A model generated the notes under the pieces. That model was given only the letters and a program-made list of their open reading frames with translations. It searched no databases and was not told the origin of the DNA. From an uncultured Clostridia bacterium (GTDB lineage: Bacteria > Bacillota > Clostridia > Oscillospirales > Acutalibacteraceae): a DNA stretch of 64,000 nt. How positions within the stretch are numbered: the first letter of the stretch is position 1; each line of letters opens with the position of its first letter. Location: contig CAMVDB010000001.1 in NCBI GenBank assembly GCA_947166135.1, positions 62,001 through 126,000 on the forward strand. The letters run 5' to 3'. Positions 16,752 to 26,335 of the stretch are shown in pieces. The position numbers and the translations under genes were made by a program.

Positions 16752-18431
16752 ATGAAAAAGTCAATTATCTGTATGCTCCTGTCTCTGCTGCTGGTGTTCA
16801 CCGCTCTGCCGGTGACGGCGGGCGCGGCAGCTTCGTTAGAAAAGGGAGCCTCCGAGGTCGCCGAGACCGGTAGTTCCGAAGGCTCGTTAAAGAATGTTCG
16901 TATCTCTGACGACGGTATCCTTTCATGGGATCCGTTCCTCGGTGCGACTTGTTATTATTTTGGCGTTTATACCGGCGGCGGGTGGTGGTATGCCGAAAAA
17001 GGAACGATGATCGATCTGCGCCAATTATGTATAGATCACGCTTATCCAAGTGGTACCTTCGACGTGAGACTGGAGGCATGGAGCAAAGCCGGTAACGAGG
17101 GAGGTCATCAATTATCAGAGAGATGGGAGGGTACTTACACCTTTGTGAATTCCAACCCTCAACTCTCAACTCCCACGAATCTGCGGTGGGAAGGTACTTT
17201 CGGGGTATGGGACGCAGTTCCTGACGCGGGGGAATACGTTATTTGGCTATACGCTGATGGCGTGCGATTGAATTCTTCTGCTGCGGAAACAACATATTTC
17301 AATTTTGCTTCTTGGATAGTATCAGGAACCAAATCCTATACATTTACGGTTCAAGCATGCGGCAATGGTCATACGGCAAGCGATGTCGCTGTCAGCTCCG
17401 CTAAGACATTTACGAAAAACTACGCCGTGCGCACGATTACTTTTGATGCGAACGGCGGCTCCGTCACCCCGTCAACCATAAAGACCGACACATCCGGTTG
17501 GTTGACAGCAGATTTGCCTACGCCGACCCGCACCAACTATACTTTTGTCGGATGGACAATCAGGAAAAACGATGGGCCGATGGTAAATAACTACGATTCT
17601 TACCTTGAGGACACTACTCTGTACGCAAAATGGACTTTCGGTCCGATCTCTCATTTCGTCATCACCGGCATCACGGAGCCTGTCGCGGGTGAATCGCCGG
17701 ACGGCGAGTGCTTGATCCCCGCAAACTGCGGCTACAGACCGACGATCCCGAATTACGGATATATCTCTTGGTATGACGATGACGGTAATCTCCTGAATCC
17801 TGATACCGATACCTTCACCGAAGGTAAGAAATACTCAGCTCAGGTCACCCTGATCCCGAACGAGGGCTATGAGTTCGCCGAGTCCGGACTGACCGGCACG
17901 ATGAACGGCAAGGATACCACAAAATCTATATGGGTCGCGACCCCGAAGAAGAAGATCACTATGAGCCGCCGGTTCACCTGCGCCGCCCCTGCCGACGATC
18001 TCAGCGGTACGGTGACAAGCTTCCTGAACAGTACCGACGAGACAACGATCAGCTTCCGCAACCTTACGACAGGTGAGACCGGCGTCGTCCGTGTAACGGG
18101 TAACAGCACGACCTATTCGATTCATAATCTGCCCGGCGGACGATACATGTTCTATGTTGCAAAGCCGAATCATGTGACGCGCAATTATTCGATTGTCGTC
18201 GGCTCCACCCCTCAGACGCTGGATTTCAAGATCCATCCCCTCGGCGATATAGACGGCAACGGAAAGGTCACGACTACGGATTTCGGCAGGGTGAACGCTC
18301 ACGCGCGAGGCAGCTTGGTTCTTACGGGCTATGAGTTAAGCTGTGCCGATGTGAACGGCGACGGAGATATAACGACTCTTGACGCCGGAAGGATCAATGC
18401 GCACGCAAGAGGTCAAAGCAAGCTCTGGTAA
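16752..18431 (+). CDS. Secreted dockerin protein, copy 2
   Basis: A 559-residue paralogue of the preceding gene. A signal peptide (MKKSIICMLLSLLLVFTALP) leads. Two fibronectin III-like segments have little similarity to those of copy 1. They are followed by a repeat of the InlB/Listeria-Bacteroides type (ITFDANGGSVTPS...FVGWTIR...LYAKWTF, about 228-297) absent from copy 1, then the shared module, the beta-sandwich and the dockerin (DIDGNGKVTTTDFGR, DVNGDGDITTLDAGR). The ATG at 16752 is preferred over an upstream GTG because GGGGG precedes it at proper distance. No enzyme domain is visible; an adhesive or scaffold-bound role is likely. Confidence 0.85.
   Translation: MKKSIICMLLSLLLVFTALPVTAGAAASLEKGASEVAETGSSEGSLKNVRISDDGILSWDPFLGATCYYFGVYTGGGWWYAEKGTMIDLRQLCIDHAYPSGTFDVRLEAWSKAGNEGGHQLSERWEGTYTFVNSNPQLSTPTNLRWEGTFGVWDAVPDAGEYVIWLYADGVRLNSSAAETTYFNFASWIVSGTKSYTFTVQACGNGHTASDVAVSSAKTFTKNYAVRTITFDANGGSVTPSTIKTDTSGWLTADLPTPTRTNYTFVGWTIRKNDGPMVNNYDSYLEDTTLYAKWTFGPISHFVITGITEPVAGESPDGECLIPANCGYRPTIPNYGYISWYDDDGNLLNPDTDTFTEGKKYSAQVTLIPNEGYEFAESGLTGTMNGKDTTKSIWVATPKKKITMSRRFTCAAPADDLSGTVTSFLNSTDETTISFRNLTTGETGVVRVTGNSTTYSIHNLPGGRYMFYVAKPNHVTRNYSIVVGSTPQTLDFKIHPLGDIDGNGKVTTTDFGRVNAHARGSLVLTGYELSCADVNGDGDITTLDAGRINAHARGQSKLW
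17695..17920 (+). repeat. Second copy of the 226-bp block
   Basis: Partner of 15847-16072; a single mismatch at 17897. Identity stops abruptly at both ends within the coding frame. Confidence 0.9.
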
Positions 18432-18439
18432 ATAAATCG

Positions 18440-18458
18440 TTCATGCCTGAGGCATGAA
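18440..18458. other. Perfect inverted repeat between dockerin gene and gdpP
   Basis: TTCATGCC-TGA-GGCATGAA, an 8-bp stem with a 3-base loop. There is no T-run after it, so it is a weak terminator at best. gdpP begins 34 bases later without a clear ribosome site or promoter. Confidence 0.45.
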
Positions 18459-18492
18459 ATGCGGGATAATCCCCGTGTAATTTATCAAAATT

Positions 18493-20430
18493 ATGAAGAA
18501 AAAACGTATCTGGACGGTACTTCCCGTCTATCTGATCCTCTCGGTATTGCTGATCCCAATGTCAGCGATGACCTTCTACTACAACCGAATACTGGGTATC
18601 ATTGAGCTCGTGATCTCCGCGATCATCGTCGCTGTTGTGTTCTCGCTGGCGCTCAAGTTCCGCGGCTATATCCGTTCGCTGAGCATGTCGGCGATGGACG
18701 ACTGCTTCTCACCGGATGAAAAGCGGCTCGAAGCGATGAAAACGCCTGTCGCCGTCTGCGGCGAGCACGGCGAGCTGATCGCCTATAACGAGTTGTTTCG
18801 CAAGGCGTTCTTAGGTGATGAAGACGGAGAGAACAACAGCATCGAGACATATCTCTCGGGTATTGACGCCTATTCCGCCATCATGAGCGGTACCTTCGAC
18901 GTCGAATACAACGACCGATGCTATACTGTCTTTGCGCACGAGATCTACCACGGTATGCTGTTTGAATTCATCGACGATACCTTCTACAAAAAGACTGCAC
19001 AGCGTTATGAACAGACTAAAAAGAGCGTCGCGCTGATCGTCTTTGACAACATCGAGGAATTCTCAGCTGAGGCGGATCAGGAGGCTGCCGCTGCCCACCT
19101 CAACGCCGAGGATATGCTGTATCGCTGGGCGACTCGGAACGATATCCTGCTCCGTAAGCTGGGCGAGAATCGATATATCGCGGTTTTTGAGGAACGCGTG
19201 CTCAACGAGCAGATCGAATCGAAGTTCAGCCTGCTCGATAAGATCCGCGCGATCATCTACAACGGCAGACCCGCTACACTGTCCGTCGGTATCGGCAGAG
19301 GCTGTGAAAGCCTGACCGAGAGCGCCCGACAGGCGAAAAAAGCGCTGGATATGGCGCTGGGCAGAGGCGGCGATCAGGTCGCCGTGCTCACCGGAGCGGA
19401 TTACATCTTTTTCGGCGGCGTCGCCAAGGGCGTTGAAAAATCCTCCAAGGTACGCGTTCGTGCGACCGCGCAGCAGATCGCCGAGAGCATTGAGCGAGCC
19501 GATCGCGTCCTGATAATGGGACATAAGTACTCCGATCTCGACAGTATCGGCGCCGCTGCGGGTATGTACGCGCTGATCACCCGAAAATACGGCAAGCCCT
19601 GCCATATCGTCGCTGATATCGAACATACCATGGCGCGTGCGATGATCGACCATCTGCGCCGTAATCACAGGGATATGTTTATCGCTCCCGAAGTTGCATT
19701 CACAATGACCGGAGCGCGCACCCTGATGATCATTGTCGATACTCATTCGCCTGATTTCGTGGAGAGTGAGCGGCTGTATAAGAGCTGCGGCGAGGTCGTT
19801 ATCATCGACCATCACCGTAAGATGGTCAACTTTATCGATACGCCCGGCGCATTCCTGCATGAACCGAGCGCTTCATCGGTATGCGAGCTGGTCACCGAGG
19901 TGATCGGTTATCTCGGCGAGGATTGCCTGAGCCATACCGACGCCGAGGCGCTGATGGCGGGTATCATGCTGGATACCAAGAACTTTGTCATCAATACCGG
20001 CGTGCGTACCTTTGAGGCGGCGGCGTTTCTGCGCAAGAAGGGCGCCGATACCGTTACCGTACGCAACGTCTTTTCCAATTCACTCGAAAATTATCGTGAC
20101 AAGAGCAGGCTGGTATCCTCGGCGACGCTCTATAACCACTGCGCTATCACCGTAGCGGACGAGCATATGCAGAATTCCCGCGTTGTCTGCGCCCAGGCGG
20201 CGGATGATCTGCTCTCTATCAACGATACCTACGCCTCGTTCGTGATTTCCCGCATCGATCCTCATACCGTGAACATCTCCGCTCGCTCGTTCGGTAAGCT
20301 GAATGTTCAGCTGGTGATGGAGGCGCTGGGCGGCGGCGGTCACCAGACGATGGCGGCAACGCAGCTGAAGAATGTCAGTCTTGAAGAAGCAAAGGAAAAG
20401 CTGCTCGAGGTTCTGAAAGAAATGCAATAA
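18493..20430 (+). CDS. gdpP: Cyclic-di-AMP phosphodiesterase GdpP (DHH family)
   Basis: GdpP degrades c-di-AMP, the second messenger for potassium and cell-wall homeostasis. The 645-residue protein has two N-terminal membrane segments (about 8-55), a PAS-like region (about 75-160), a degenerate GGDEF domain (about 165-300), and the catalytic DHH-DHHA1 part. In the last, MGHKYSDLDS (about 342), IDHH (about 438) and GGGGHQTMAA are intact. The metal-binding aspartates and histidines of the DHH motifs are present. The order gdpP-rplI-dnaB is the classic Firmicute arrangement, which supports the call. Confidence 0.93.
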   Translation: MKKKRIWTVLPVYLILSVLLIPMSAMTFYYNRILGIIELVISAIIVAVVFSLALKFRGYIRSLSMSAMDDCFSPDEKRLEAMKTPVAVCGEHGELIAYNELFRKAFLGDEDGENNSIETYLSGIDAYSAIMSGTFDVEYNDRCYTVFAHEIYHGMLFEFIDDTFYKKTAQRYEQTKKSVALIVFDNIEEFSAEADQEAAAAHLNAEDMLYRWATRNDILLRKLGENRYIAVFEERVLNEQIESKFSLLDKIRAIIYNGRPATLSVGIGRGCESLTESARQAKKALDMALGRGGDQVAVLTGADYIFFGGVAKGVEKSSKVRVRATAQQIAESIERADRVLIMGHKYSDLDSIGAAAGMYALITRKYGKPCHIVADIEHTMARAMIDHLRRNHRDMFIAPEVAFTMTGARTLMIIVDTHSPDFVESERLYKSCGEVVIIDHHRKMVNFIDTPGAFLHEPSASSVCELVTEVIGYLGEDCLSHTDAEALMAGIMLDTKNFVINTGVRTFEAAAFLRKKGADTVTVRNVFSNSLENYRDKSRLVSSATLYNHCAITVADEHMQNSRVVCAQAADDLLSINDTYASFVISRIDPHTVNISARSFGKLNVQLVMEALGGGGHQTMAATQLKNVSLEEAKEKLLEVLKEMQ

Positions 20431-20490
20431 ATTCAATAGGGGAGAGTACTCCTCAAATGATAATGATTTACATACAGGAGGTATATGAAT

Positions 20491-20937
20491 ATGAAAGTGA
20501 TTCTGTTACAGGACGTTAAGTCCCTCGGTAAGAAGGGTGATCTGGTCAGCGTATCCGACGGCTACGCCCGCAACTTCCTCTTCCCGCGCAACGTCGCGAA
20601 GGAGGCGAACGCTCAGGCGATGAATGAGTTCCGTAACGCCGAGCAGAGCAAGCAGTACAAGATCGACACCGCCGTAGCGGCAGCCAACAAGGCGAAGGAG
20701 GAGCTTGAGGGCTCCAAGTTCGTCATCAAGGCGAAAGCCGGTGAGGGCGGCAAGCTCTTCGGCAGCATCACCGCAAAGGATATTGCCGCCGAGGTCAAGC
20801 GCCGCAAGCATGTTGACGTTGATAAGCGCAAGGTCAGCCTGAAGGATGATATCAAGAATCTCGGCGATTATGAGTGCGAGATCAAGCTGTACTCCGGCAT
20901 CACCGCTCACTGCACTGTATCTGTCGAAAAAGCATAA
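20491..20937 (+). CDS. rplI: 50S ribosomal protein L9
   Basis: L9 (148 residues) binds 23S rRNA near the L1 stalk. It has the family N terminus [32 protein letters not shown] and the C-terminal domain with [14 protein letters not shown] chose ATG 20491 over ATG 20485 because AGGAGGT (20476-20482) is 8 bases from the former and only 2 from the latter, and because L9 normally starts MKVILL. It lies between gdpP and dnaB. Confidence 0.97.
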   Translation: MKVILLQDVKSLGKKGDLVSVSDGYARNFLFPRNVAKEANAQAMNEFRNAEQSKQYKIDTAVAAANKAKEELEGSKFVIKAKAGEGGKLFGSITAKDIAAEVKRRKHVDVDKRKVSLKDDIKNLGDYECEIKLYSGITAHCTVSVEKA

Positions 20938-20981
20938 ATCAAAGGCAGCTTAGAGAATAAGCTATACATAAGGGAAATACT

Positions 20982-22349
20982 ATGCCTGATAATAACACGA
21001 CTATCTATAACGGGCTGAGACTGCCGTATTCGCCGGAGGCGGAGCAGGCGGTACTCGGCGCGATACTCATGGAGCCGGACGCGATCGCCCGCGTAGCGGA
21101 GATTTTGCCCTCTGCTGAGTATTTTTATTTGAATAACCACCGTACGATCTATACGGCGATGATGTCGATGTTCACTTCGGGACGGCCTGTCGATCAGATC
21201 ACTGTCCTTGAGATGCTCAAGATGGAGCGCGATTTCGATGACGCGACCGGTAAGACCTATCTGGTCCAGCTCGCCCAGAGCTGTCCGTCCATCGCAAATG
21301 TCGAGAACTACGCCCATATCGTGCGCGACAAATATGACGTCCGTGCGCTGATCTCAGCGGCACGCGATATCATCGAGGACAGCACCGAGGGTGAGTCTGA
21401 GCCCCAGATGCTGATCGACTCGGCGGAGCAGAAGATCTTCGATATCCGACGCGGCAAGAATATTCAGGGCTTACAGCGTATCGACGAGGTGCTGTTCCAG
21501 ACCTTCGATCGTCTGGATATGCTCAGCCGTGAGGATGATTCGGTGAAGCCTGTCTCCACCGGTATCGGCGACCTCGACAGGGTCATTACGGGTCTGAACC
21601 GCTCCGACTTGATCCTTCTTGCGGCGCGTCCCGGTATGGGTAAGACCTCCTTCGCCCTCAACATTGCGCGCAACGTCTCCGTTATCGGTAAGAAGACCGT
21701 CGCATTCTTTTCGCTGGAAATGACCAAGGAGCAGCTGGCGTCTCGTCTGCTTTCCTCCGAGGCGCTCGTCGGCGGTACCAAGCTGCGTACCGGACGACTT
21801 TCAAACGAGGAGTGGGAGCGGCTGATCGGCGCGGGTGACGTGCTGAAGAACGCGAATATGTACCTTGACGATACGCCCGGTATCACTGTACCCGAAATGA
21901 AGGCGAAGCTGAGAAGATTGAAGAGAGTCGACCTCGTCGTGATCGACTACCTGCAGCTGATGTCCACCGGTCGCCGCGACGGCAACCGTGTACAGGAGAT
22001 CTCCGAGCTGACCAGAAACCTCAAGATCCTCGCCAAGGAGATCGATGTACCCGTTATCTGTCTGAGCCAGCTGAGCCGTGCGTCCGAGCAGCGACAGGAT
22101 CATCGTCCGCAGCTCTCCGACCTGCGTGACTCCGGTTCGATCGAGCAGGATGCGGATATCGTGCTGTTCCTGTACCGCGACGGCTATTATGACCGTGAGA
22201 AGGGCGCCGAGACCGCTCAGGCGGCAGTTGACCAGAACAGCGGTGAATGTATCGTCGCGAAGAACCGCCACGGCGAGACTACGATCGTCAAGCTGCACTG
22301 GCAGGGCGAGTTCATGCGCTTTACCGGCACGGAGCGTAACCGTGATTGA
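20982..22349 (+). CDS. dnaB: Replicative DNA helicase DnaB
   Basis: The hexameric replication-fork helicase (named DnaC in B. subtilis). The 455-residue protein has the N-terminal domain (PYSPEAEQAVLGAIL), the linker, and a RecA-like motor with Walker A ARPGMGKTSFAL, Walker B LVVIDYLQLM, and QDHRPQLSDLRDSGSIEQDAD. No intein is present. Its last 8 bases overlap the tilS start. Confidence 0.97.
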   Translation: MPDNNTTIYNGLRLPYSPEAEQAVLGAILMEPDAIARVAEILPSAEYFYLNNHRTIYTAMMSMFTSGRPVDQITVLEMLKMERDFDDATGKTYLVQLAQSCPSIANVENYAHIVRDKYDVRALISAARDIIEDSTEGESEPQMLIDSAEQKIFDIRRGKNIQGLQRIDEVLFQTFDRLDMLSREDDSVKPVSTGIGDLDRVITGLNRSDLILLAARPGMGKTSFALNIARNVSVIGKKTVAFFSLEMTKEQLASRLLSSEALVGGTKLRTGRLSNEEWERLIGAGDVLKNANMYLDDTPGITVPEMKAKLRRLKRVDLVVIDYLQLMSTGRRDGNRVQEISELTRNLKILAKEIDVPVICLSQLSRASEQRQDHRPQLSDLRDSGSIEQDADIVLFLYRDGYYDREKGAETAQAAVDQNSGECIVAKNRHGETTIVKLHWQGEFMRFTGTERNRD

Positions 22350-23688
22350 CCGCGTCAGACAGTTCATCGATGAACACCGCCTTTTAGCCAACGGCGACAG
22401 GGTAATTGTCGCACTGTCCGGAGGTGCGGATTCGGTTGTTCTGCTGCATGCTCTTATTTCTCTAAAAGAAGAATATGATCTAAGAATCTCCGCCGTCCAT
22501 TTCCACCACGGCATCCGTGGAGAAGAAGCAGATCGCGATATGCAGTTTGCTGAGGAATGTTGCAATAGATGGGATATCCCGTTCTATTGCGGGCGTGCCG
22601 ACGTCCCTGCCGAAGCGGCGATCAGCGGCGAGAGCATTGAGACCTGTGCCCGCCGACTGCGGTATTGTTACTTCGATGAGCTGCTCGATCGTATCGGAGG
22701 CAAGCTTGCTACCGCCCACCATCGCGATGATAACGCCGAGACGGTGCTGTGGAATTTGACGCGCGGCGGCGGTATCGGCGGCATGAGCGGTATTCCTGTA
22801 AAGAGAGGACGTATCATCCGTCCGCTCCTCTGTGTTTCCCGTGAGGAGATCGAAGACTATTGCCGTGAGAACGGTTTGGACTATGTGACGGATTCGACAA
22901 ACCTGTCCGATGATTGTGCACGCAATATCATCCGTCATCGTGTGATGCCTGCTCTTCGGGAGTTGAACCCGTCGGTAGGGGAGAGCATCGCCCGTAACTC
23001 ACAACTGATGCGTGAAGCGGAGGAATACTTCAAATATATTTCTGAAAAAGAATTAAATAAAGCGGAATCGACCTACGGCTATTCCTGCGAGGTATTGCTC
23101 CGGTTGCCTGAGATCATTCTCAGGTATGCCGTGAAGCAGGTTTTGGAAAACGTGGGCGCACCGGTTGACTTTCAGCATATCGCGCTTATAATGAAAGAGA
23201 TGCGCTCCGGCGGCGCTGTGCCGCTGGGCGGAGGCTTTACCGCCTCCTGCGCGCAGGGGTTCCTGCGCGTCGTTGTGAATGAGTCGGCTGATAACGATAT
23301 CTGTATTCCGTTTTCGGAGTATATCAAAGATCACGGAACACGAGTGATCATTCATGACGGTCAGCCGATTTTTTCCGCGGATAACAGCGCGGATAAAGCG
23401 AAAATTAACAATTTGTTATTAAAACACGGGATTCCGTGTGATATAATATCATGTAATACCGTTTTTCGTACCCGTAGGGCAGGAGATACCTTTACCGACG
23501 CTCGTCGCGGCGTAACGAAAAGCCTCAAAAAACTGATGAATGAAATGAAGATCCCGCGCGAGAAACGCGATCGGATTCCGGTTGTCGCCGAGGGCTCAGT
23601 CATCCTCTGGATGCAGGGCTGCGGCACCTCTGCGCAGGGTAGGGTGGATTTATCCCGTGATGGGGAGATTATCATAATGGGGGTTTAA
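22342..23688 (+). CDS. tilS: tRNA(Ile)-lysidine synthetase TilS
   Basis: TilS adds lysine to C34 of the AUA-reading tRNA-Ile and is essential in most bacteria. The 448-residue protein carries the PP-loop SGGADS (VALSGGADSVVLL), HFHHGIRGEEADRD and TAHHRDDNAET, then a C-terminal TilS domain. The GTG start at 22342 lies within the end of dnaB, with GGAG 8 bases before; longer in-frame readings upstream belong to dnaB sequence. tilS-hpt-ftsH is a conserved Firmicute cluster. Confidence 0.95.
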   Translation: MIDRVRQFIDEHRLLANGDRVIVALSGGADSVVLLHALISLKEEYDLRISAVHFHHGIRGEEADRDMQFAEECCNRWDIPFYCGRADVPAEAAISGESIETCARRLRYCYFDELLDRIGGKLATAHHRDDNAETVLWNLTRGGGIGGMSGIPVKRGRIIRPLLCVSREEIEDYCRENGLDYVTDSTNLSDDCARNIIRHRVMPALRELNPSVGESIARNSQLMREAEEYFKYISEKELNKAESTYGYSCEVLLRLPEIILRYAVKQVLENVGAPVDFQHIALIMKEMRSGGAVPLGGGFTASCAQGFLRVVVNESADNDICIPFSEYIKDHGTRVIIHDGQPIFSADNSADKAKINNLLLKHGIPCDIISCNTVFRTRRAGDTFTDARRGVTKSLKKLMNEMKIPREKRDRIPVVAEGSVILWMQGCGTSAQGRVDLSRDGEIIIMGV

Positions 23689-23690
23689 CC

Positions 23691-24230
23691 ATGCATAAGG
23701 ATTTGGAAAAGATTCTGATCACCGAGGAAGAGATTCGCGAAGCCGCGAAGCGCCTCGCCGCTCAGATCGAGCGCGATTACGAGGGTGAGAAGGAGATCGT
23801 TCTCGTCGGTCTTCTCAAGGGCAGCGTCCAGTTTATGGCGGATCTGCTGAAGAATATCGACATGATGTGTACGATCGACTTTATGTGTGTATCCAGCTAC
23901 GGCAAGGGTACCAAAAGCACCGGCCGCGTGAATATCATTAAGGATTTGTCAGAACCTATAGATGATAAGAATGTCATCATCGTAGAGGATATCATCGACA
24001 GCGGCAACACGCTCAGCTTCATCAAGAAGTATTTCTCCGCGAAGAATGCGAAGAGTGTGCGTATCTGCACTCTGCTGAATAAGCCCTCCCGCCGTGAGGT
24101 GGAGATCGACGTTGACTATATCGGCTTTGATGTGCCGGATGAGTTTGTGGTTGGCTACGGGCTGGATTATCAGGAGTATTACCGCAACCTCCCCTACATA
24201 GGCGTTTTGAAGCCTGAGATTTATTCTTGA
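23691..24230 (+). CDS. hpt: Hypoxanthine phosphoribosyltransferase
   Basis: Salvages hypoxanthine and guanine with PRPP to IMP and GMP. The 179-residue enzyme has the flexible loop segment CVSSYGKGTKSTG, the PRPP motif VIIVEDIIDSGNTL, and the base-contacting end IGFDVPDEFVVGYGLDY. It starts two bases after the tilS stop. ftsH follows after 88 bases in which no promoter is obvious. Confidence 0.96.
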   Translation: MHKDLEKILITEEEIREAAKRLAAQIERDYEGEKEIVLVGLLKGSVQFMADLLKNIDMMCTIDFMCVSSYGKGTKSTGRVNIIKDLSEPIDDKNVIIVEDIIDSGNTLSFIKKYFSAKNAKSVRICTLLNKPSRREVEIDVDYIGFDVPDEFVVGYGLDYQEYYRNLPYIGVLKPEIYS

Positions 24231-24318
24231 TCCGTGAATCGTGACGGGTGTGAAGTACGTTAACTGCTTGCCCCCGATCTATATTGATATTGCGAATCCT
24301 CGTAAGGAGTGAAGGAAT

Positions 24319-26274
24319 TTGAACAACAATAAAAACAGCAACACGGGTAAGGTCAGAAGCCTGCTGATCTATCTCGGCATCCCGATCGTCGTGATCCTGA
24401 TCATGTCGCTGGTACTGACCCAGCAGCCGAAGGATACCACTACCTATTCCCAGGTGGTCGGTTACTTTGAGAATCAGCAGGTCACTGAGTTCAAGGTTGA
24501 GAGCAGCGGTTCCGCGACCAAGATCCAGATGAAGCTGAAGGACGATAAGATCATCACCCATAAGATCATGGACTGGTACACCTTCTGGGACGACGTCAAG
24601 GATGATGTCGCCGCGTACAATAAGGCGAATCCCAAGAACCCCATGAAGTATGACCTCAAGCCCGTCAGCGATAATTCGTTCCTGCTCGAGATGATTCCCA
24701 CCGCTGTCCTTGTGATCGCGCTGGTGGCGTTCTGGTTCTTCGTCATGCGCCGTATGGGCGGCGGCATGGGCGGCAGAGAAATGAACTTCGGTAAGGCGAA
24801 GTTCAAGAACCAGAATGATGAGAAGAAGAAAACCACCTTCGAAGACGTCGCCGGTGCGGATGAAGAGAAGGAGGAGCTCGAGGAGATCGTCGAGTTTCTG
24901 AAGAATCCCGAGAAGTACAACAAGCTCGGCGCACGTATTCCCAAGGGCGTTCTGCTCGTAGGACCTCCCGGAACCGGTAAGACTCTGCTCGCCAAGGCTG
25001 TAGCAGGTGAAGCGGGCGTTCCGTTCTTCTCGATCTCCGGTTCCGACTTCGTAGAGATGTTCGTCGGCGTCGGTGCGTCGCGTGTCCGCGATCTGTTCGA
25101 TACCGCCAAGAAGAACAGCCCCTGCATCGTCTTTATTGACGAGATCGACGCTGTCGGTCGCCAGAGAGGCGCCGGACTCGGCGGCGGTCACGACGAGCGC
25201 GAGCAGACCTTGAACCAGTTGCTGGTTGAGATGGACGGCTTCGGAGCCAACGAGGGCGTCATCATGATCGCCGCCACCAACCGTCCCGATATCCTTGATC
25301 CCGCGCTCCTCAGACCCGGTCGTTTCGATCGTCAGGTCATGGTCGGTTATCCCGATATCAACGGACGTGAGGCGATCCTGAAAGTCCATGCGCGTGAGAA
25401 GCCTCTCTCGCCCGACGTCAAGCTGCGTAATGTTGCGAAGCAGACCGCAGGCTTCACAGGTGCAGATCTTGCGAACCTTCTCAACGAGGCTGCGCTCCTT
25501 TCCGCCCGCAAGAACAAGAAGGCGATCACCCAGACCGAGATCGAGGAAGCCGCAATCAAGGTTGTTGTCGGTACCGAGAAGAAGACCCGCGTCATGAGCG
25601 AGCATGAAAAGAAGCTCACCGCCTACCACGAGGCAGGCCACGCGATCTGTTTCTATGCCTGCGAGACCCAGGATCCCGTTCACCAGATCTCTATCATCCC
25701 GCGCGGTATGGCGGGCGGTTATACGATGCCGCTGCCTACCGAGGATCGCAGCTACCGGTCCAAACGTGAGATGGAGGAGGAGCTGATCGTCGATCTCGGC
25801 GGCAGAGTTGCCGAGGCGCTTGTCATGGGCGATATCTCAACCGGCGCTTCCAATGATATCGAGAAGGCGACCAAGACCGCGACCAATATGGTCGTTAAGT
25901 ACGGTATGTCCGAGGCCCTGGGTCCGATCAACTATACCTCCGGCGACGGCGAGATCTTCATCGGCAGAGATATGGGTCATACCAAGAATTATTCCGAGGA
26001 GACCGCCGGCAAGATCGACGAAGAGGTACACCGCCTGATCAGCGAGGCGTATCACAGAACCGAAGACATCCTCAACGAGCATATGGATAAGCTGCATGAG
26101 ACTGCCGCTTACCTGATGAAGCATGAGAAGATGTCCGGTGAGACCTTCGCCGACGTGATGGCAGGCACTTACGTCGAGCCTGTCGAGGTGATCGAGCCGG
26201 CTGAGCCTGCCGAGCCCGTTCAGGAGTCCGAAGCTCCCGCCGAGGAAATGACAGATAATTCCACAGAAGAATAA
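24319..26274 (+). CDS. ftsH: ATP-dependent zinc metalloprotease FtsH
   Basis: Membrane-anchored AAA protease for quality control, also needed for sporulation in Bacillus. The 651-residue protein has two transmembrane segments (about 15-33 and 120-145) around an external loop. The AAA domain has Walker A GPPGTGKT (215-222), Walker [13 protein letters not shown] and the SRH ([19 protein letters not shown]). The zinc motif HEAGH is near 437. The C-terminal tail is Glu/Pro/Ala-rich, as usual. The start is TTG, with AAGGAG 9 bases upstream. Confidence 0.96.
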   Translation: MNNNKNSNTGKVRSLLIYLGIPIVVILIMSLVLTQQPKDTTTYSQVVGYFENQQVTEFKVESSGSATKIQMKLKDDKIITHKIMDWYTFWDDVKDDVAAYNKANPKNPMKYDLKPVSDNSFLLEMIPTAVLVIALVAFWFFVMRRMGGGMGGREMNFGKAKFKNQNDEKKKTTFEDVAGADEEKEELEEIVEFLKNPEKYNKLGARIPKGVLLVGPPGTGKTLLAKAVAGEAGVPFFSISGSDFVEMFVGVGASRVRDLFDTAKKNSPCIVFIDEIDAVGRQRGAGLGGGHDEREQTLNQLLVEMDGFGANEGVIMIAATNRPDILDPALLRPGRFDRQVMVGYPDINGREAILKVHAREKPLSPDVKLRNVAKQTAGFTGADLANLLNEAALLSARKNKKAITQTEIEEAAIKVVVGTEKKTRVMSEHEKKLTAYHEAGHAICFYACETQDPVHQISIIPRGMAGGYTMPLPTEDRSYRSKREMEEELIVDLGGRVAEALVMGDISTGASNDIEKATKTATNMVVKYGMSEALGPINYTSGDGEIFIGRDMGHTKNYSEETAGKIDEEVHRLISEAYHRTEDILNEHMDKLHETAAYLMKHEKMSGETFADVMAGTYVEPVEVIEPAEPAEPVQESEAPAEEMTDNSTEE

Positions 26275-26281
26275 TAAAACT

Positions 26282-26316
26282 CACTGTCATTCCAAGAACG
26301 GAATGACAGTGTTTTT
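26282..26316 (+). terminator. Terminator after ftsH
   Basis: Perfect 12-bp stem CACTGTCATTCC / GGAATGACAGTG with loop AAGAAC, then TTTTT. It begins 7 bases after the ftsH stop. uvrA starts 20 bases later, so uvrA transcription must come by read-through or from a promoter inside ftsH. Confidence 0.95.
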
Positions 26317-26335
26317 GTAACGAAGAAGTGATAAG

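Noticed and set aside
10592-18431. Cellulosome gene cluster
   Set aside because: Dockerins are present but no cohesin, scaffoldin or glycoside hydrolase domain is visible in the window.
22078-22341. N-terminal extension of TilS
   Set aside because: The added 88 residues overlap dnaB codons and are Arg/Ser-rich noise; the GTG at 22342 gives the normal TilS start. The same reasoning excludes long starts at 38428, 51835, 54361, 56117 and 62153.
24022-25683. 553-codon minus-strand frame opposite hpt and ftsH
   Set aside because: Shadow of ftsH codon usage; no ribosome site, no recognisable motif.
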